From an uncultured Bacteroidia bacterium (GTDB lineage: Bacteria > Bacteroidota > Bacteroidia > Bacteroidales > ML635J-15): a stretch of 64,000 nucleotides of DNA. Made by a program: the position numbers and the translations under genes. The notes beneath the pieces were generated by a model that was given only the letters and a program-made list of their open reading frames with translations, did no database searches and had not been told where the DNA came from. This document shows, in pieces, positions 35,031 through 43,887 of the stretch (positions within the stretch are counted from its first letter, which is position 1; the number at the start of each line of letters is the position of its first letter). Location of the stretch: the NCBI GenBank assembly GCA_902791865.1, contig CADAXK010000003.1, positions 248,001 to 312,000 on the forward strand, in the 5' to 3' direction.

Positions 35031-35036
35031 TATTTG
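35029..35036 (+). promoter_or_regulatory. -7 element of the second ATPase gene
   Basis: TATATTTG, overlapping the last two bases of the third repeat unit, 23 bp before the ATG at 35060. A TTG at the usual distance is lacking; the repeat units occupy that region. Confidence 0.6.
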
Positions 35037-35059
35037 CGCACTGGTTATAAGGTAATGCT

Positions 35060-36382
35060 ATGTATAAGAGAAAGATAGAACAATTTTTGCTCGGATGGAA
35101 AAATGACACAGATAGAAAACCTTTAGTAATAAAGGGGTGCAGACAATGTGGTAAGACAAGTTCGGTATTGGAATTTGCCCGCAAGAACTATAAGAATGTC
35201 ATATATATGGATTTCCACGAACAGAAAGAATTATGCTCACTTTTCGAAGGTTCTTTGCAAATTGATTACTTGACGGTCGCCATTTCTGCAGCTATTCCTT
35301 CGGCAAAGTTCGAAAAAGAAAAAACCTGCCTGATATTCGATGAAATTCAAGATTGTCCGCAGGCACGGTCATCACTGAAGTTCTTCAAGTTGGACGGCAG
35401 GTACGATGTCATCTGTACAGGCTCATTGTTGGGAGTAAACGGCTATCGGACATCAGATGTAAATTATTCGGTTCCAGTCGGTTTTGAAACGATAATAGAT
35501 ATGAATCCGATGGACTTTGAGGAATGGCTCTGGGCCAATGGAATACAGGATTCTGTTATTGAACTTTTGAAAACTTCGCTAGCAGAAGAAAAACCAGTTC
35601 CAAAGCCAATTCACGACCGAATGCGACAGTTGATGTTACAGTACATTGTTGTAGGAGGAATGCCAGAAGCTGTCAAGAAGTTTTTTGCCACGCACGACAT
35701 GAATCAAGTGGTTGCAATACAGCGGAATATCGTAGAGGAATACAAAACCGATATGGTAAAGTATGCTAATCACGAAGACAGGAACAGGATTCGCGAATGT
35801 TTTGAGTCTATTCCACGGCAACTTAGCAAGGAGAACAAAAAATTCACCTATTCGATGGTCAGGAAAGGCGGACGTAGCAAGGATTATGTTGGATGTCTGC
35901 AATGGATAGAGGATGCAGGAATCATTCATCGGTGCTACAATCTTTCCATTACGGAACTGCCTTTGAGTGGAAATGCCATACAGGATTCATTTAAGGTTTT
36001 TATGTCTGATACTGGACTTTTTATCAGCATGTTAGATGAGGGAACTCAATCAGACATTCTGCAAGGAAATTTGTTTGGTTACAAAGGTGCTATTTACGAG
36101 AATGTTGTAGCTGACATTTTGGGCAAAATGGGCAGGAAACTTTATTATTTCCACAAAACAGATGGCATTGAAATTGACTTTATGATGCGATATAACGGTG
36201 AATGTACACCTTTGGAATGTAAGGCTCGCACAGGAAATGCAAAGTCGTTGTCCACATTGCTGAAACATCCCGAGAAATATCATGTTTATCACGCGTTGAA
36301 ATTTGGCGATTACAATGTAGGTCGCGAAGGGGCATTGCTTACCTTGCCCTTGTATATGGGATTCCTACTTACAAAGGTCTAA
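35060..36382 (+). CDS. AAA_14/DUF4143 ATPase (second copy)
   Basis: The protein has 440 residues. Walker A is GCRQCGKTS near residue 26 and Walker B is CLIFDEIQD near 90, then CTGS (sensor). The C-terminal DUF4143 domain holds YENVVADIL and an Asp...Glu-x-Lys nuclease-like motif (EIDFMMRYNG...LECKA), as in PD-(D/E)xK folds. The family is common in Bacteroidales, usually multicopy; its role is unknown. The gene is bracketed by two nearly identical repeat blocks, the left overlapping its promoter and the right beginning 8 bp after its stop. This suggests a mobile or self-regulated cassette. It is only distantly related to the copy at 24407. Confidence 0.88.
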   Translation: MYKRKIEQFLLGWKNDTDRKPLVIKGCRQCGKTSSVLEFARKNYKNVIYMDFHEQKELCSLFEGSLQIDYLTVAISAAIPSAKFEKEKTCLIFDEIQDCPQARSSLKFFKLDGRYDVICTGSLLGVNGYRTSDVNYSVPVGFETIIDMNPMDFEEWLWANGIQDSVIELLKTSLAEEKPVPKPIHDRMRQLMLQYIVVGGMPEAVKKFFATHDMNQVVAIQRNIVEEYKTDMVKYANHEDRNRIRECFESIPRQLSKENKKFTYSMVRKGGRSKDYVGCLQWIEDAGIIHRCYNLSITELPLSGNAIQDSFKVFMSDTGLFISMLDEGTQSDILQGNLFGYKGAIYENVVADILGKMGRKLYYFHKTDGIEIDFMMRYNGECTPLECKARTGNAKSLSTLLKHPEKYHVYHALKFGDYNVGREGALLTLPLYMGFLLTKV

Positions 36383-36389
36383 TGCAAAA

Positions 36390-36473
36390 GTCGCCCGAAA
36401 AAGTGTATAGTTCTGCCAAAAAGTCACCCGAAAAAATGTAAAGAAAAACGAAAAACTCGCCCGAAAAAGTGTA
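36390..36473 (+). repeat. 33-bp-periodic repeat block, right copy
   Basis: Units at 36390-36407, 36423-36440 and 36456-36473, again 33 bp apart. The spacers TAGTTCTGCCAAAAA and AAGAAAAACGAAAAA match those of the left copy except for two bases. The whole 84-bp block differs from the left copy at only about five positions. Confidence 0.9.
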
Positions 36474-36585
36474 ATAAAGGCTTGAGGGCTGACAGTCTAA
36501 CAGGCTAACAGCCAGACTGCTCGACTGAGCCTCAGTTCGACTATAAAAACGGTGAAGCCATTTGAATTATCGAATTTTCAAATTA

Positions 36586-37056
36586 TCAAATCTTTTCAGC
36601 ATTCATCTTCTCCGCCACCAATCTTGCAGCATATGCCACATATTCCACACATGGACGTTTCTTGTAAAACTCTGCATTGCGTGTAGATGGTTCGGGGCAG
36701 GGGCAATTTTCATCGGGCAGACCAAGCAAGCGCCGGCAGATGATGTCGCCGTTTTCGGCACGGAACTTTTCGGCAAACTCCTGCACAAGTGCATAGTTGG
36801 CTGTACGTGCAGCCTTGTCGGATGGGTCATCGGCTGGTGAAATGAAGCTTGCGCACATAGCCATTCCGCATACTGTTCCGCACACTTCGCGCATACGACC
36901 TATGCCACCGCCAAACGATGCCGAAATCTTGGCCGCCATTGTTTTGTCAACGCCAAAATAGTCGGCAAATGCCATAAATACCGACTGCGAGCAGTTGTAT
37001 CCGCTCTTGAAATACTGCACCGCTAGTGCAACCTTGTTTTCTATGAAGTTTTCCAT
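36586..37056 (-). CDS. C_GCAxxG_C_C family redox-type protein
   Basis: The protein has 156 residues with no signal peptide. The cysteine pattern of the family is present: YNCSQSVF (Cys22), GGGIGRMREVCGTVCGMAM (Cys59, Cys63) and DIICRRLLG, plus an extra CPCPEP. It is a small, probably redox-active or metal-binding cytosolic protein; its reaction is not known. It lies downstream of trmB on the same strand, separated by a 20-bp palindrome. The stretch between it and the repeat block (36474-36585) shows no gene. Confidence 0.82.
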   Translation of the reverse strand: MENFIENKVALAVQYFKSGYNCSQSVFMAFADYFGVDKTMAAKISASFGGGIGRMREVCGTVCGMAMCASFISPADDPSDKAARTANYALVQEFAEKFRAENGDIICRRLLGLPDENCPCPEPSTRNAEFYKKRPCVEYVAYAARLVAEKMNAEKI

Positions 37057-37089
37057 GTTTAAAGTTGTTATATGGTTCTGTGGCTGCTG

Positions 37090-37109
37090 AAACGCGCCAT
37101 GGCGCGTTT
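37090..37109. terminator. 20-bp perfect GC-rich palindrome
   Basis: AAACGCGCCATGGCGCGTTT lies between the trmB stop and the C_GCAxxG gene, with TT on the plus strand and TTTC on the minus strand. It probably ends the leftward trmB transcript. Confidence 0.55.
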
Positions 37110-37162
37110 TTACAGTGGTAAGGCTGAGGTCGGACAGGTCTTCTGTCAGCCTGTCTGCCTTT

Positions 37163-37867
37163 TTATTCTTCCATTTCTTCTAATTTCACATTTTGTGGCA
37201 GGCGGAAGCGCAGGTACTTTATGGTTCTGTTTTCCTTGTTCCACATTTTTTCGTAGTGGGTTTTCAATGTGAGAAATCCAGTGTAATGCTCCGATTCGTA
37301 AAGATTCGGTGTGTCGATAAGCAACGGAAGTCCATTGTGAGCGATGATGCCTTTAGTATATTCGTACAGGGTGTCGTCATCCGTCTTTAGGTTTACTATG
37401 CCGTTGTCGATTAGAAAGTTTTGGTAGTACGACAGGAAACGCGATGAGGTAAGGCGTTTTTTATGCTTGCTTTTTGGTCCTAATTGCGGGTCGGGGAAGG
37501 TTATCCATATTTCAGAAACCTCGTTTTTGCCGAAACATTTTGGCGTAAATTCGACACGAGTACGGAGGAATGCTATGTTTTTCATTCCCATCTCCAGCGA
37601 ATCGGATGCTCCGCGCCACATTCTTGCACCTTTTATGTCAACTCCGATGAAGTTTCCTGTAGGAATTTCTTTTGCCATTGCAACCGAATATTCGCCCTTT
37701 CCGCAACCCAACTCAACTGTAATTGGATTGTCGTTATGAAAGAAGTCGGAGTCCCATTTGCCTTTCAGTTCGAATTCATCTGGCGTTCCGTACATGAGTT
37801 TCGGCTGAAACAAGTGTGGAAAGGTCTCGTTCTGTGCAAATTTGAAAAGTTTGTTCTTCTGTGACAT
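37163..37867 (-). CDS. trmB: tRNA (guanine-N7-)-methyltransferase
   Basis: The enzyme methylates G46 of tRNA with S-adenosylmethionine. Its 234 residues carry the SAM loop ELGCGKGEY, GVDIKGARMW, the catalytic segment ITFPDPQ and KHKKRLTSSRFL, and a YESEHYTGFL segment near the end. All are standard for the family. It is divergent from the EF-hand membrane protein gene; a TATTTTTG element lies about 27 bp upstream on the minus strand. Confidence 0.93.
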   Translation of the reverse strand: MSQKNKLFKFAQNETFPHLFQPKLMYGTPDEFELKGKWDSDFFHNDNPITVELGCGKGEYSVAMAKEIPTGNFIGVDIKGARMWRGASDSLEMGMKNIAFLRTRVEFTPKCFGKNEVSEIWITFPDPQLGPKSKHKKRLTSSRFLSYYQNFLIDNGIVNLKTDDDTLYEYTKGIIAHNGLPLLIDTPNLYESEHYTGFLTLKTHYEKMWNKENRTIKYLRFRLPQNVKLEEMEE

Positions 37868-37939
37868 ATTGGTGTCGTTTTATGTTCGTGGCGCAAAAAT
37901 ACAATTTTTTTTCATCCTTCTTCAATCGTAAATCATACT

Positions 37940-37968
37940 TTGTAAATCTAAAATATTATTTATCTTTG
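37940..37968 (+). promoter_or_regulatory. Promoter of the EF-hand membrane protein gene
   Basis: TTG (37940-37942), 18 bases, TATCTTTG (37961-37968), 28 bp before the ATG. The trmB promoter (TATTTTTG, 37901-37894, minus strand) lies back to back with it. Confidence 0.7.
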
Positions 37969-37996
37969 CGCCCATATTATATAATAGGAAAACTTT

Positions 37997-40300
37997 ATGG
38001 CAATTTTATCAAAAAACAAATACGAGTGGAAATTCTCTAAAATAGGTGGAGTTACTCGTGTAAACATTGAAACTGGAGAGGACATTGCTCACCTCGCTGA
38101 ACTTGACCAGAAGATGTGGACGGTTCTCAGCTGTCCGACAAAAGGTCTCGAAATTGATGACAAGACTCTTGAAATCCTTGACCTCGACCATGATGGAAAA
38201 ATCAAGGTAAACGAAGTTATATCTGCGTCGCAGTGGCTGACAAAAGTACTGAAGGATCCGAATCTGCTCATTAAGCAAGATAGTACATTGAATCTTTCGG
38301 ATATAAATCAGGAAGACGAAGATGGCAAGAAACTTTATGATTCCGCTAAGCAAATCCTGAAAAATCTCGGTCTCGAAAAGGATAGCATTTCGATAGCCGA
38401 CACATCCGACAGACTTGCAATTTTTGCTAAGACTAGGTTCAACGGCGATGGTATTATTACCGAAAATTCTACAGATGACGAAGGTCTGAAGGCAATAATA
38501 AAGTCGTGCATAGAAACTGTTGGCAGTGTTACCGACCGCAGTGGTGACCCAGGCATAAATGTCGACCAGATTGAAGAATTTTACACAAATTGTGCAGATT
38601 TTTCAGCTTGGAGCAAAGATGGTGATGATCGTAAGGAATCGGTTTTCCCATACGGCGGCAATACCGAGGCAGCTCTCAATGCATACACTGCTTTGAAGGA
38701 AAAGATTGACGACTATTTCCTGCGTTGCAAATTGATAGCATTCAACAACGAATCGACCGCTGCATTAGATGTTTCTGTTGCTCGCTTCGAGGCAATCAGC
38801 GACAAGAATCTCACAACTTGCATTGATGAGATTTCAACCTATCCGCTCGCACGCGTTGGTAGCAAGAAGGATTTGATGCTCAACGAAGGTATAAACCCTG
38901 CATGGGAAGCAGCTTTTTCGTCATTGAAGAGTCTCATTTTTGATGTTGATTTTGCAGGTAAGGATTCTATAAGCGAAAGCGAATGGAATTCGATTGGCGG
39001 AAAGTTTGCTGCATACAAGGAATGGAAGGATGCAAAGAAAGGCGCAGTTGTTGAATCGCTAGGACTCGAAGCTGTAAATGCTATTTTGGCAGAAAACCGT
39101 AAGGCAGAACTTTTGTCGCTTGTAGATCAGGACAAGGCATTGGAAGGCGAAGCCAACGAAATTGAAAGCGTTGACAAGTTGATGCATTTGTATCGCGACT
39201 TCTTCCTGTTGCTGAAGAATTTCGTTACATTCTCCGATTTCTATTCACGCAAGGGCGACAAGGCGATATTCCAGGCTGGTACATTGTACATCGATCAGCG
39301 TAGTTGCGACTTATGTATAAAGGTAAGCGACATGCCTAAGCACAATTTGACTGCAAGTTTCAGCGGAATGTACATTGCTTATTGCGACTGCACCTCCAAG
39401 ACGAAGAACGAGACAATGACTATTGCCGCTGTTATAACGAATGGCGAGGTCAACAACTTGATGGTTGGCAAGAATGCTATTTTCTATGATCGTCAAGGCA
39501 ACGACTGGGATGCAACAATCACAAAGATTATCGAAAACCCGATAAGCATTCGCGAAGCTTTCTGGTCACCTTACCGCAAATTTGCAAGGTTCATTGAAAA
39601 CCAGATTAACAAGTTCGCTGCAAGTCAGGACGAGAAGGTTACAAGCGAAGCAACAGGCTCGATGGAAGCTGCTGGCGACCAAATGGTAGCCAACGCTAGT
39701 AAAGCTGCTCAAAATGTGCCGGGCTCCGAGGCTAAGAAGAACCAAGCATTCGATATTGCTAAGTTCTGCGGTATTTTTGCTGCAATTGGTTTGGCGTTGG
39801 GATATATTGGAGGTTTCTTGGTTTCATTGGCAACAGGCTTCCTTAAACTTTCGTGGTGGCAGATGCCTCTTGCAATTATAGGTGTCATTTTGCTCATTTC
39901 TGGTCCATCGATGATAATTGCATGGCTCAAGTTGCGCAAGCGTAACCTTTCGCCTGTACTCAATGCAAATGGTTGGGCTGTCAATGCTCAGGCATACGTC
40001 AACATTAAGTTTGGCGCAACTCTTACCAAGATTGCCAAGTTCCCGCATGTAAAGAACGCTAGCGATCCATTTAAGCAGGGTGTTCCTGTATGGAGAAAAA
40101 TCCTCTATGTTGTAATTTTACTTGGAATCATATTCTGCGCATTGTATTTCACCAATGTATTGTCGCGTGTTGGTTTGCCTTCACCTTTCCACAAGGATGA
40201 ACCTGTAGAGGTTGTGGCACTCGATAGTACTGCAGTTCCTGTAACCGACAGTGTTGCAGAAGTTCCTGCAGAAGCACCGGCAGATGCTCCAACAGAATAA
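37997..40300 (+). CDS. Large membrane protein with EF-hand
   Basis: The protein has 767 residues and no signal peptide. Near the N-terminus is a canonical calcium loop D62-L-D64-H-D66-G-K68-I-K-V-N-E73. A weaker FNGDGIITEN and a GDPGIN segment follow, so more degenerate EF-hands may be present. The middle (about 200-560) is soluble and mostly helical. Three hydrophobic segments lie near residues 588-608, 620-645 and 705-723, the last followed by an acidic, Ala/Pro-rich tail. I do not recognise a named family. The layout suggests an inner-membrane protein with a large cytosolic calcium-responsive domain. It has its own promoter and terminator. Confidence 0.75.
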   Translation: MAILSKNKYEWKFSKIGGVTRVNIETGEDIAHLAELDQKMWTVLSCPTKGLEIDDKTLEILDLDHDGKIKVNEVISASQWLTKVLKDPNLLIKQDSTLNLSDINQEDEDGKKLYDSAKQILKNLGLEKDSISIADTSDRLAIFAKTRFNGDGIITENSTDDEGLKAIIKSCIETVGSVTDRSGDPGINVDQIEEFYTNCADFSAWSKDGDDRKESVFPYGGNTEAALNAYTALKEKIDDYFLRCKLIAFNNESTAALDVSVARFEAISDKNLTTCIDEISTYPLARVGSKKDLMLNEGINPAWEAAFSSLKSLIFDVDFAGKDSISESEWNSIGGKFAAYKEWKDAKKGAVVESLGLEAVNAILAENRKAELLSLVDQDKALEGEANEIESVDKLMHLYRDFFLLLKNFVTFSDFYSRKGDKAIFQAGTLYIDQRSCDLCIKVSDMPKHNLTASFSGMYIAYCDCTSKTKNETMTIAAVITNGEVNNLMVGKNAIFYDRQGNDWDATITKIIENPISIREAFWSPYRKFARFIENQINKFAASQDEKVTSEATGSMEAAGDQMVANASKAAQNVPGSEAKKNQAFDIAKFCGIFAAIGLALGYIGGFLVSLATGFLKLSWWQMPLAIIGVILLISGPSMIIAWLKLRKRNLSPVLNANGWAVNAQAYVNIKFGATLTKIAKFPHVKNASDPFKQGVPVWRKILYVVILLGIIFCALYFTNVLSRVGLPSPFHKDEPVEVVALDSTAVPVTDSVAEVPAEAPADAPTE

Positions 40301-40323
40301 TAAATTGAAATTTTTTCATTATA

Positions 40324-40352
40324 AAAGGCTGTCACTAGACGGCCTTTTTTTT
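40324..40352 (+). terminator. Terminator after the EF-hand protein gene
   Basis: AAAGGCTGTC, loop ACTA, GACGGCCTTT with one G-T pair, then a T-run. Confidence 0.85.
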
Positions 40353-40670
40353 ATAAATATAAAGGTAACTATATATGTGTTGACTGATTGTATTTTTTAT
40401 TCTGACCCATTTTGTAATTCCGTAAGACAAAGCGAACAGCATAAGGAACGGTGCTAGTGAGCCTGTCTGTACGGAACTCCCTCACGAAACGCAGTGAGTA
40501 ATCTCCTGTTGATATGGTTTCTGTTGAAGATTCGATTCCGCATAATTGAACAATATTACGCTCTCCGTTCCGTTTCGCGTTATTGTTCTAACTTGCGGAC
40601 CCTTTAGCGCACGAAGCTTGCGAGTAATGACAGATTGGGAGGTAAACTTTAGTCAACTTGTATATAGCAG
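40353..40670. other. Intergenic region with remnants of a dispersed repeat
   Basis: There is no gene. The text CTCACGAAACGCAGTGAG and CTTGCGAGTAATGACAG looks like decayed intergenic repeat. A stem GAACAATATTACGC/GCGTTATTGTTC spans 40548-40588 with a 2-base bulge. Confidence 0.5.
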
Positions 40671-40701
40671 CAAATAAAAAAGGTATGCTCATGCATACCT
40701 T
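40671..40701 (-). terminator. Terminator of the small T9SS cargo gene
   Basis: AAGGTATGC-TCAT-GCATACCTT, a perfect 9-bp stem, followed on the minus strand by TTTTTATTTG. It lies 25 bp after the stop of the leftward gene. Confidence 0.8.
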
Positions 40702-40726
40702 CTTATTATAAGTGCAATAAATTCTA

Positions 40727-41428
40727 TTAATGTGCCACTACGATTTTTACGGTCTTTTCTGCTTTGCCATCGTTGTAGAGACGGCATACATAGTAACCGT
40801 TTTTCCAAGTGCTGCAGTTTACCGATATGCGGTTTGCATTGTCGGATGCGACATGTTTTACCACTTGTCCTAGAACGTTGTATATTTCAACGTAGCTATT
40901 TTGTCCGAAACTATTTTCAATGGTAAACGATTCATTTGCTGGACTTGGATAAACATTGAATGTGTTTGCAAAGTTGTTTTCTACTAATGTGGTATTAGCA
41001 TGAATGTTGAAACTTGCTTCAGGCGAGCTACCACCATAAGGATGAGTGCTTATTACAAAGTCGGTTGTCGACATTGTGGTTATATTCAAGTGAATAGTCT
41101 TGGTTGCTCCAGCATCAAGTTTGAACTTCGGGCTTGATGCGCCTACGCCACATTGTCCTCCCGGTTCTGTGCACAATTGGAAAATGGCATCAACACCAGC
41201 CGTTGCTTCTGTTCCGTTTACTAGCAAAAAAGATTTTAAATTTTCGATAGTTGTCGAACCTGTATTCTTAACCCTGAAATATAAGTTTGTTTCAACGCCT
41301 GCCTGAATGTTAACAGTCGTGTTTGTAATAACTTCTTCACCCTCCTGTCCGTTTAATATCACTAATTGTGCAAAAGATTCTGATACACAAATAATTAAAG
41401 CGGCTATTATGGTAATAATTCGTCTCAT
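40727..41428 (-). CDS. Small secreted protein with T9SS type A sorting domain
   Basis: The protein has 233 residues. A signal peptide (CVSESFAQ) is followed by an Ig-like domain of about 120 residues (TNLYFRVKNTGSTTIENLKSF ... LDAGATKTIHL). From about residue 158, the sorting domain reads NTFNVYPSPANESFTIENS ... VEIYNVLGQVVKH ... GYYVCRLYN, ending KTVKIVVAH. This directs export through the type IX system. The function of the cargo domain is unknown; the CTEPGGQCG segment could form a disulfide. It is monocistronic, with its own promoter and terminator. Confidence 0.88.
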   Translation of the reverse strand: MRRIITIIAALIICVSESFAQLVILNGQEGEEVITNTTVNIQAGVETNLYFRVKNTGSTTIENLKSFLLVNGTEATAGVDAIFQLCTEPGGQCGVGASSPKFKLDAGATKTIHLNITTMSTTDFVISTHPYGGSSPEASFNIHANTTLVENNFANTFNVYPSPANESFTIENSFGQNSYVEIYNVLGQVVKHVASDNANRISVNCSTWKNGYYVCRLYNDGKAEKTVKIVVAH

Positions 41429-41445
41429 ACGTCCAAAATTTTCTG

Positions 41446-41476
41446 CAAAAATAAGAAAATATTTTCATTTGGACAA
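41446..41476 (-). promoter_or_regulatory. Promoter of the small T9SS cargo gene
   Basis: On the minus strand: TTG (41476-41474), 20 bases, TATTTTTG (41453-41446), 17 bp before the ATG. Confidence 0.65.
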
Positions 41477-41558
41477 AGTTTTTTCCGAAAAAATGTTTTT
41501 GCAGATTCTGTAAAAGAAAATATTTGTTGGAGTGGAATGCTTTTTGATAAAAAAGTAT

Positions 41559-41566
41559 TATCTTTG
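41559..41566 (+). promoter_or_regulatory. -7 element of the TlpA/DUF6029/Omp28 operon
   Basis: TATCTTTG, 18 bp before the ATG at 41585. The TTG at 41544-41546 is only 12 bases away, so the upstream element is uncertain. Confidence 0.55.
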
Positions 41567-41584
41567 TTTTTAAATTTTACGAAT

Positions 41585-42115
41585 ATGAAGAAAATTGTTT
41601 TGGTAATACTAGCATTTGCAGTATGCGCAACATTGTACTCGCAAGAGATTCCGCAGGTTCAACTCAAGGACTTGAAGGGAAAAGTGGTAAATTCGCAGGA
41701 GATAATTGAAAATGAGGGAAAGCCAGTGATGATATGCTTCTTCGCTACTTGGTGCAAGCCTTGCATTAAGGAGTTGACGGCTTTCAGCGAGGCTTACGAA
41801 GACTGGGCAGACGAAACAGAAGTAAAGATAATCGCAGTTTCGATAGACGATGCCCGCAGTACCAATTCGGTTGGTCCGTTTGTAAATGCCCGTGGCTGGG
41901 AATTCGATGTTTATCTTGATGCTAATGGCGACTTCAAGCGTGCGATGAATGTGAACAATGTTCCCCATTCGTTCCTGCTCGACGGCAAGGGCAATGTGGC
42001 TTGGCAGCACACTTCGTACCTCGAGGGCGACGAAGCTGAAACTTTCGAGATGATAAAGAAGGTGGCAGCCGGCGAACCGCTGAAGGACGAGAAGAAAGAA
42101 AAGGAAGAGGAATAG
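41585..42115 (+). CDS. TlpA-like secreted thiol-disulfide oxidoreductase
   Basis: From ATG 41585 the protein has 176 residues (the open frame from 41537 adds 16 without a signal). A signal peptide (FAVCATLYSQ) is followed by an AhpC/TSA-TlpA fold with the redox motif ATWCKPC, the cis-Pro loop NNVPHSFLLD and a charged Lys/Glu tail. It is expected to work in the periplasm on disulfides of exported proteins. It is the first gene of an operon with DUF6029 and Omp28-like genes, which also carry a CxxC (Omp28), suggesting a shared redox or maturation role. Confidence 0.85.
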   Translation: MKKIVLVILAFAVCATLYSQEIPQVQLKDLKGKVVNSQEIIENEGKPVMICFFATWCKPCIKELTAFSEAYEDWADETEVKIIAVSIDDARSTNSVGPFVNARGWEFDVYLDANGDFKRAMNVNNVPHSFLLDGKGNVAWQHTSYLEGDEAETFEMIKKVAAGEPLKDEKKEKEEE

Positions 42116-42181
42116 TATTCCTACTTCCATTTTCCCTAAAAAGGAATTATTTTGCAACTAATAATGCGAACATTATAGTAT

Positions 42182-43843
42182 ATGAAGAGATTTTTATTTC
42201 TGCTTGTCGTATTTTTGTCTGCAATTCAACTTTTTGCGCAGAAGGACGGCAAGAACGAGAACAAGTTTAACGTTTCTGGAAACTTCCAGAGTGATTTGCA
42301 ATATTATTTCGAAGACCAGAAGATTGGCGCAGTAGCCGTAGATGAGCGCCTGTTGTCGAATTCGTACGCCAACTTTATGATTTCGTACGGGAAATTTTCA
42401 GCAGGCGTGCGTTTTGAAGGTTACTATAATACGTTGCTCGGTTTCCCCAATTCGGGAGGCAAGAACGATGGTTTTGGTGTGCCTTCATACTGGGCTAATT
42501 TTACAAATGACAAGCTCGAAGTCACTGTAGGACATTTTTACGAACAGTTCGGCAATGGTCTTACCCTCCGTTCATACGAGGAAAAGTCGCTTGGTATAGA
42601 CAATGCAATCCTCGGTGCGCGTGTGAAATATACGATTGTACCTGGTGTAAACATAAAGGGTTTGGTCGGCAAGCAACGCTATTACTGGGAGCTTTCCGAT
42701 GGCATTCTCCGTGGTGTCGATGGGGAAATTCAGTTTAACGAGATGATAAAGTCGTTGAACGATAGTCAGTTCCGTTTTGGAATAGGTGGCAGTTTTGTGA
42801 GCAAGTACCAGAAGGAGGACAATCCTATTTACAATCTGCCAAACAATGTGGCTACAGGTGCAGGTCGAATCAACATCGGCTATTCTGGCTTCAACTTGAT
42901 TTCGGAATACGCCTACAAGATAAACGACCCTTCGGCCGACAATAACTACATTTATCGTCCAGGACAGGCTTTCCTTATTAATGCAACTTATTCGCAAAAG
43001 GGGTTAGGCGTAATTCTTTCCACCAAGTGGGTCGATAACATGTCGCTTCGTAGCGACCGCAATGCTACGCTTTCGGATGTTACCGTAAGCTATCTGCCCG
43101 AAATCACGCGCAATTACACCTACGTCTTGCAGGCATTTTATCCTTACGCAAGCCAGCCAATGGGAGAGTGGGGGGCAAAGGCCGAATTCTTCTACAAGTT
43201 CAAAAAGGGTAGCAAGTTGGGTGGAAAGTATGGAACAACCATCACGCTCAACTATTCGCGAGTACACAATATAAAGAAGACTGCAATAAACGATTCCACA
43301 CCAATAGGAACAACAGGAACATACGGATATAATACCTCTTTGTTTGCTGTGGGCAACGAACTTTACTATCAGGACATCAATGTGGAAATTTCGAAGAAAT
43401 GGTCGAAGAAATGGTACACAAACATAGCATACATGAACTTGTACTACAATTATAATGTGCTTATGGGTACGGCAGGACACGACAATGTGAAAGCCAACAT
43501 TGGTGTTGTTGAAGCTACCTACAAGATTACCGACAAGTATGCTCTGAAGGGTGAAGTTCAGGCAATGTTCACCAAGCAGGACAAGGGCAACTGGATTCTC
43601 GGACAGCTTGAATTTACCATGCCTAACTGGTTCTTTACCGTGTTCGACAACTGGAACTACGGCAATCCCGACAAGGACGCACGAGTTCATTATTTCAACG
43701 TGGGCTTTGGTTATGTGAAGGGTGGCAACCGCATTCAGCTCACCTACGGCAAGCAGCGCGAAGGTGTTATGTGCGTAGGTGGTGTATGCAGGCATGTTCC
43801 GGCATCAAACGGATTTGCACTTTCAATTTCAAGTACTTTCTAA
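42182..43843 (+). CDS. DUF6029-type outer-membrane protein
   Basis: The protein has 553 residues: signal peptide (SAIQLFAQ) and then an alternating-strand beta-barrel-like sequence (FGVPSYWANFTNDKLEVTVG; GKYGTTITLNYSRVHNI) ending SISSTF with a terminal Phe. I recognise the pattern of the DUF6029 proteins commonly found in Bacteroidota between a TlpA-like and an Omp28-like gene. The function is unknown; by structure it is probably a porin-like barrel. Two late cysteines (CVGGVC) could form a disulfide. The gap to the upstream gene is 66 bp and to the downstream one 44 bp. Confidence 0.78.
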   Translation: MKRFLFLLVVFLSAIQLFAQKDGKNENKFNVSGNFQSDLQYYFEDQKIGAVAVDERLLSNSYANFMISYGKFSAGVRFEGYYNTLLGFPNSGGKNDGFGVPSYWANFTNDKLEVTVGHFYEQFGNGLTLRSYEEKSLGIDNAILGARVKYTIVPGVNIKGLVGKQRYYWELSDGILRGVDGEIQFNEMIKSLNDSQFRFGIGGSFVSKYQKEDNPIYNLPNNVATGAGRINIGYSGFNLISEYAYKINDPSADNNYIYRPGQAFLINATYSQKGLGVILSTKWVDNMSLRSDRNATLSDVTVSYLPEITRNYTYVLQAFYPYASQPMGEWGAKAEFFYKFKKGSKLGGKYGTTITLNYSRVHNIKKTAINDSTPIGTTGTYGYNTSLFAVGNELYYQDINVEISKKWSKKWYTNIAYMNLYYNYNVLMGTAGHDNVKANIGVVEATYKITDKYALKGEVQAMFTKQDKGNWILGQLEFTMPNWFFTVFDNWNYGNPDKDARVHYFNVGFGYVKGGNRIQLTYGKQREGVMCVGGVCRHVPASNGFALSISSTF

Positions 43844-43887
43844 AAAAATCGTACCTAGAGATTTGGATTTGATTTAAAGAAAACAAA

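Noticed and set aside
40520..40560. tRNA gene (GATTCGATTCC looks like a T-loop)
   Set aside because: No acceptor, D-arm or anticodon stem fits; the region looks like decayed repeat.
43004..43795. 263-residue leftward open frame
   Set aside because: Antisense of the DUF6029 gene; Cys-rich shadow sequence without a domain.
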